This document shows positions 26,831 through 30,379 of a stretch of DNA of 30,379 nt, one piece after another. Below the pieces are notes generated by a model. The model was given only the letters and a program-made list of their open reading frames with translations. It was not told the origin of the DNA and searched no databases. A program made the translations under genes and the position numbers. How positions within the stretch are numbered: the first letter of the stretch is position 1; every line of letters starts with the position of its first letter. Origin of the DNA: a bacterium (GTDB lineage: Bacteria > Chloroflexota > Dormibacteria > UBA8260 > Bog-877); NCBI GenBank assembly GCA_021791455.1, contig JAJYWM010000160.1:1-30379 (forward strand), in the 5' to 3' direction.

Positions 26831-26838
26831 GGCAGCGC

Positions 26839-26876
26839 AACAGATATGTACGGGTCGCTACCGATCTGTTACCCGT
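26839..26876. promoter_or_regulatory. Two interleaved inverted repeats in the divergent promoter region
   Basis: AACAGAT at 26839-26845 pairs with ATCTGTT at 26864-26870, and ACGGGT at 26850-26855 pairs with ACCCGT at 26871-26876. The arms interleave, so in RNA the two stems would be mutually exclusive or form a pseudoknot; in DNA they could be overlapping operators. The element sits 48-85 bases upstream of the M16 start and just upstream of the candidate promoter for the surface protein. Confidence 0.35.
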
Positions 26877-26923
26877 CCGTGAGTTCGCGCTGCTACGCGG
26901 CCGAGCCGGGGAGCGTTGCTACG

Positions 26924-28234
26924 ATGGCACGCGTGACCCCAACAACCGACGCGGTGATCTCCTCCTTCCGGCTGGACAACGGGCTGGAGGTGGTGATGAG
27001 CCCTGAGAGGTCGTCGCCCACTGTGGGGGTGGGGGTCTTCTACCGGGTCGGATTCCGCCTCGAGCCCGAGGGACGTACCGGCTTCGCCCACTTGTTTGAG
27101 CACCTCATGTTCCAGGGCACGCCCAGGGTGCCCAAACCACATTTTGGGAATCTGATCAATTCCGCAGGCGGCCTGCTCAACGGCTTCACCCGCCACGACT
27201 ACACGGCCTACTTCGAGATCCTGCCCACCTCCGCCCTAGAGATGGCCCTCTTCTTGGAGGCGGACCGGATGGGGATGTTGGACATCAACGCCGGGACCCT
27301 CCGCAATCAGCTGCAGGTGGTCGAGGAGGAGGTCCGGGTCAACGTCCTGAACCAACCCTACGGTGGGTTCTCCTGGCTCTGGCTGGCTCAGCACGCCTTC
27401 TCTCGCTATCCCAACAACCACAACTTCTACGGGGAGTTCTCCGACCTGGAGGCCGCCTCGGTCGACGACGCGGTGGAGTTCTACCGGAGCTGGTACGGGC
27501 CGGGGAACGCGTCATTGGTCCTGGTGGGCGACTTCGACCCCGCTGCTGCCGTGCAGCTGGTGGAGCATCATTTCGGTCCAGTGGCGCCCCGTCCTGAGCC
27601 GCCCCAGCGTGACCTGGAGGAACCGCTGCCGGCCAGCCGCCGTGAGCATCGGCATCTGGACCCCCTCGCCCCCACAGCGCAGGTGGCCGTGGGATATCCC
27701 ACAGCTCCCTTCGGCTCAGAAGACCACCTGCCCCTGGCATTGGCGGCGCGGATCCTCACCGACGGCCGGGCCTCCTGGCTGCAGCGCGCCCTGGTCCGTG
27801 AGCAGGAACTCCTGCTCCACGTGGCGGGTGGGCCGCTCTACCCCATTGGGGACTCCTTCGAATTCCGTGGCCCCGCCCTGTTCACCATCGAGGCCACCCC
27901 CAGGGAGGGGGTGCCTACCGAGAATGCGGTTCTGGCCCTGGACCGGGAGCTGGACCGCCTCGCCGCCCACGGTCCAACCGAGGAGGAGCTGCACCGGGCA
28001 CGCCGGCGCGAGCTGGCTCGCCACCACGCCACCACCGACAGCCGGCTGGGCCGGCTGACCACGCTGGGGGTGATGGCGGCCGTCCACCGCCAGCCCGAGC
28101 TGGTTGACCTGCTACCGCAGCGCTTCGCCGAGGTGACCCCGGCTCAGGTTGCGGAGGCGGTCGGCCGGTGGCTGCGGCCCGAGCGTTCCACGGTTCTGCA
28201 CTGGTTGCCGGGAGCCGGGGGAGACCGGAGATGA
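26924..28234 (+). CDS. M16 family zinc metallopeptidase (active-type subunit)
   Basis: 436 residues from ATG 26924, with a purine-rich GGGGAG about 10 bases upstream; the frame is open back to 26654, but that extension has no protein-like features. The inverted zinc motif HxxEH is 'FAHLFEHLMF' (His56, Glu59, His60), and the third ligand is Glu136 in 'QLQVVEEEVRVN', at the usual distance. The length fits the bacterial two-chain M16B type. No signal peptide is seen, so it is probably cytoplasmic. It degrades peptides or processes precursors; the substrate is unknown. Its stop overlaps the start of the partner gene (ATGA), as usual for the active/inactive heterodimer. Confidence 0.92.
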   Translation: MARVTPTTDAVISSFRLDNGLEVVMSPERSSPTVGVGVFYRVGFRLEPEGRTGFAHLFEHLMFQGTPRVPKPHFGNLINSAGGLLNGFTRHDYTAYFEILPTSALEMALFLEADRMGMLDINAGTLRNQLQVVEEEVRVNVLNQPYGGFSWLWLAQHAFSRYPNNHNFYGEFSDLEAASVDDAVEFYRSWYGPGNASLVLVGDFDPAAAVQLVEHHFGPVAPRPEPPQRDLEEPLPASRREHRHLDPLAPTAQVAVGYPTAPFGSEDHLPLALAARILTDGRASWLQRALVREQELLLHVAGGPLYPIGDSFEFRGPALFTIEATPREGVPTENAVLALDRELDRLAAHGPTEEELHRARRRELARHHATTDSRLGRLTTLGVMAAVHRQPELVDLLPQRFAEVTPAQVAEAVGRWLRPERSTVLHWLPGAGGDRR

Positions 28235-29577
28235 CCGGCAGCGTGCCGAGCGAGGAGGTCCCTCAGCCCGGTGCTGTGCCCAATCTGCACCTGGGGCGAG
28301 TGCACCGTTCGGAGCTCGCCAACGGTCCCGAGGTGGTGGTGGTCCCCCGGCCCACCGTTCCCAGGGTCGAGCTCCGCGTCTCCGTGCCGGCCGGCACCGC
28401 CGCGGGAGACAGCGCCGCGGCGGCCGAATTGCTACGCATGGGCATCCCCCTGGGAACCCGGGAGCTCGACCAGGAGCAGCTGGCGGAGCGGCTGCAGGAC
28501 CTTGGCGGGGCCCTTCAGGTCCACCAAGATCTCGATCGCCTGACGATCGCCGCCGCGGCGCTCTCCGAGGCTGAGTCCGAGCTCTACCATCTGGTGGCCT
28601 CACTGGTGCGGGAGCCGGACTTCCCGCGTGACGACCTGGCGATCGAGAAGGCCAAGTTGGTGGAGGGGCTGCGGAGCGCGCGCGCCACCCCCCACTTCCC
28701 GGCTCACGAGGCGCTGGGCGAGCTGGTCTACGGGCGGCACCCGTACGGCCGCCGCGAGGCCACCGAGGGGGAGGTGGCCCGGACCGGGCGTCGAGCTCTG
28801 CTGGAGCTGCACCGAAGAACCTTCACCCCCTCCCTGGCCCAGATCACCGTGGTCGGGGACGTCGATCCCCGCTCGACCATGCGGCGGCTGCGTAGCGCCT
28901 TCTCCGGTTGGGAGGGGCCGCGGAAAGGATGGAAGGCCCCGCGGGTGCGCGCCATGACTCACCAGGACCTCCTCTACCTGGAGCGCCCCGGTTCGGTGCA
29001 GACCGTGGTGGTCGCCGCCTCCAGCGGGCCCACCATGGGCGAGCCCGGCCACATCGCGTTCAGCCTGGCCACCGCGGTCCTGGGTGGCGGATTCACCTCC
29101 CGGATGATGGCCAACCTGCGGGAGGACAAGGGGTACACCTACAGCCCCCACGCCCGGGTGGAAGCCCACGACCGGGATGGGCTGGCCAGTGCCTCCATGG
29201 AGGTGCGCACCGAGGTGACCGCAGCCGCCCTCGCCGAGCTCCGGCACGAGCTGGCCCGGCTGGCCACGGCGCCGGTGCCGGAGGAAGAGCTGGCCACCAC
29301 CAGGAGCTACCTGGAGGGAGCCCGGCTGGTGACCCTCCAGACCCAGGCAGGGCTGGCCTCGGCGCTGGCCCAGGTCCGGGGTCTCGGCCTCGACCACCGC
29401 TACCTGGAGCGGTACCAGACCGAGTTGGAGCGCTGCTCGGCCGAAGATGTGATGGCGGCCGCCCGGAGGTACCTTGCCCCCACCAGGATGACGACCGTCC
29501 TGGTGGGCGACGAATCAGCCCTTCCCGGACTCGAGGCCCTGGCCCCGGTGCGCCGCCGCCGTCCCCGAGGCGGCTGA
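28231..29577 (+). CDS. M16 family peptidase-like protein lacking the zinc motif (partner subunit)
   Basis: 448 residues from ATG 28231, which overlaps the previous TGA; the frame extends back to 28168 inside the upstream gene. The fold is M16, but the zinc motif is absent: the aligned position reads 'AAAELLRMGIPLGT'. The C-terminal half has the glycine-rich segment and the Arg/Tyr pair that orients substrate ('GGGFTSRMMANLREDKGYTY', about 285-304). This is the known division of labour in M16B heterodimers: one subunit has the zinc site, the other the R/Y pair. Together with the upstream gene it would make one working peptidase. The gene ends 4 bases from the end of the convergent membrane-protein gene. 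Confidence 0.9.
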   Translation: MTGSVPSEEVPQPGAVPNLHLGRVHRSELANGPEVVVVPRPTVPRVELRVSVPAGTAAGDSAAAAELLRMGIPLGTRELDQEQLAERLQDLGGALQVHQDLDRLTIAAAALSEAESELYHLVASLVREPDFPRDDLAIEKAKLVEGLRSARATPHFPAHEALGELVYGRHPYGRREATEGEVARTGRRALLELHRRTFTPSLAQITVVGDVDPRSTMRRLRSAFSGWEGPRKGWKAPRVRAMTHQDLLYLERPGSVQTVVVAASSGPTMGEPGHIAFSLATAVLGGGFTSRMMANLREDKGYTYSPHARVEAHDRDGLASASMEVRTEVTAAALAELRHELARLATAPVPEEELATTRSYLEGARLVTLQTQAGLASALAQVRGLGLDHRYLERYQTELERCSAEDVMAAARRYLAPTRMTTVLVGDESALPGLEALAPVRRRRPRGG

Positions 29578-29581
29578 CGCT

Positions 29582-30166
29582 TCAGGCGCGGAGGCGGCCC
29601 CGCGCCAGCAGCCCCACGCCCAGCACCAGGAGCAGGGCCGAGCCCACGCCGAGAAGGGTGAGGTCCAGGCCCCCGGAGGCGGGCACCCCCGAGGTCCCCA
29701 GGACCACCGCCGACGCCGCGGCGCCGGCCAGCGCCATCCCTCCCATCCGCAGGCCCCGAGCCCCCACCGCCGACGACTCCCACCGCCCCTTGCGGGCGAG
29801 GTCAGCAGCGAGAAACGCCAGCTCGGTGGCCAGCAGGATGGAGATCCCAAGGGGAATGGCCAGCAGCGCCGGCCCCTGGTCCCAGAGGGTGAGGGCCACA
29901 GGCCCGCCGAGGAGGATGGGGGCGCAGGAGGCGAGCCCGGGGGAGCGGCCCAGGCCACCGGCCAGCAGCGCCAGGATGCCGAGGGCGGTGATCGGCAGCA
30001 ACCAGGCCAGGGGCAGCCCCCCACCGCGGGCGGCCACGTACCAGAGTGATGGCGCACCCAGGGCGGCGGCTGCGGCCGCGGCGATCAGCGCAGCACGGGC
30101 CGGGCGGATCGCCGGTACTCCCTGGCCGCGGCCAGCACCACCTCCAGCGGACGGTCTGGCGCCCAC
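29582..30166 (-). CDS. Small membrane protein beside a DUF58 gene
   Basis: 194 residues if the ATG at 30166 is used; that start lies 82 bases inside the upstream DUF58 gene, so a later start is possible. About five to six hydrophobic helices, Gly/Ala/Leu-rich, with short loops and a basic end ('LLARGRLRA'). I do not recognise a family. In many bacteria DUF58 genes are followed by membrane proteins of MoxR-type operons, and this one fits that setting. Function unknown. Confidence 0.65.
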   Translation of the reverse strand: MGARPSAGGGAGRGQGVPAIRPARAALIAAAAAAALGAPSLWYVAARGGGLPLAWLLPITALGILALLAGGLGRSPGLASCAPILLGGPVALTLWDQGPALLAIPLGISILLATELAFLAADLARKGRWESSAVGARGLRMGGMALAGAAASAVVLGTSGVPASGGLDLTLLGVGSALLLVLGVGLLARGRLRA

Positions 30167-30379
30167 TCCACCACGGTGACCCCCTGGCGCTGCAGGCGGT
30201 GCCGCCGCGCCTCCCGCTGGGCCAGCCAGACGCGCAGGGCCAGGGGATCGGCGTGGCGCAGCGGGGCACCCACCAGCTTCTCGGGCGCGATCTCCAGCAC
30301 CAACAGGTCGAAGCCCCGCTGGTGGAGGTCGGCGAGCGCTCCCAGGCTTCTGGGGTCCAGGAGCGGGGTGAGCGCCACC
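30085..30379 (-). CDS. C-terminal part of a DUF58 protein (partial, runs off the window)
   Basis: About 97 residues remain before the stop at 30085; the start is beyond the window. 'ALTPLLDPRSLGALADLHQRGFDLLVLEI' is the last strand-helix unit of the von Willebrand A-like DUF58 domain, and 'RQGVTVVEWAPDRPLEVVLAAA' its usual C-terminal motif. DUF58 proteins usually stand next to MoxR AAA+ ATPases and transglutaminase-like proteins in operons linked to protein maturation or envelope assembly. Neither is visible here because the window ends. Confidence 0.75.
   Translation of the reverse strand, partial: VALTPLLDPRSLGALADLHQRGFDLLVLEIAPEKLVGAPLRHADPLALRVWLAQREARRHRLQRQGVTVVEWAPDRPLEVVLAAAREYRRSARPVLR

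Noticed and set aside
26654..26923. Upstream extension of the first M16 gene
   Set aside because: Pro/Arg/Ser-rich with no protein-like features, and it covers the divergent promoter region.
1..30379. tRNA, rRNA or CRISPR array
   Set aside because: No T-loop-like cloverleaf, rRNA segment or regularly spaced repeat-spacer pattern was found on either strand by eye.

Overview
This is a high-GC window with frequent GTG starts, Gly/Ala/Arg-rich proteins, secreted glycoside hydrolases behind Pro/Ser linkers, and a surface protein ending in a sorting-type tail. That suits a soil actinobacterium or a neighbouring high-GC lineage such as Dormibacterota or Chloroflexota. The lineage is inferred from style only; no rRNA, tRNA or marker gene is present. 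Gene density is uneven: several 0.6-1.1 kb stretches carry no convincing gene.

Layout: (1) 1-2275: a transposase-like C-terminal tail, then a secreted-type protein with three ~120-residue repeats whose 5' end appears to be missing. (2) 2955-15510: an exopolysaccharide-type locus. It has two secreted GH26-like hydrolases (2955-4088, 8122-9003), a Wzx-like flippase, a convergent NAD-dependent sugar epimerase, and a tightly coupled run of GT2, GT2, multi-spanning GT-C-like protein, DUF1616-like membrane protein, then a third GT2. (3) 15516-23346: five minus-strand genes that read as one operon in the order GT2-MetA fusion, MetY-like sulfhydrylase, FAD/NAD(P)-binding oxidoreductase, TupA-like ATP-grasp enzyme, group II PLP decarboxylase. 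(4) 24494-26653: a cell-wall-type repeat protein, divergent from (5) a two-gene M16 peptidase pair (26924-29577). (6) 29582-30379: a small membrane protein and the C-terminal end of a DUF58 protein running off the window.

The most interesting part is region 3. A lipid-linked-sugar type GT2 is joined in one reading frame to a homoserine O-acyltransferase (MetA family), followed by a PLP gamma-replacement enzyme of the kind that uses O-acylhomoserine. Next come a flavoprotein, an ATP-grasp ligase of the teichuronopeptide TupA type, and a PLP decarboxylase. My inference is a pathway that activates homoserine, replaces its gamma-substituent, oxidises and/or decarboxylates the product, and ligates it, perhaps onto the glycan or glycolipid made by the neighbouring locus. 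Chemistry and product are not shown by the sequence.

Region 2 reads as ordinary assembly, flipping and trimming of a surface glycan. The GH26-like pair is close enough in motifs and C-terminal sequence to be a duplication. Regions 4 and 5 share a 270-base divergent promoter region with overlapping inverted repeats.
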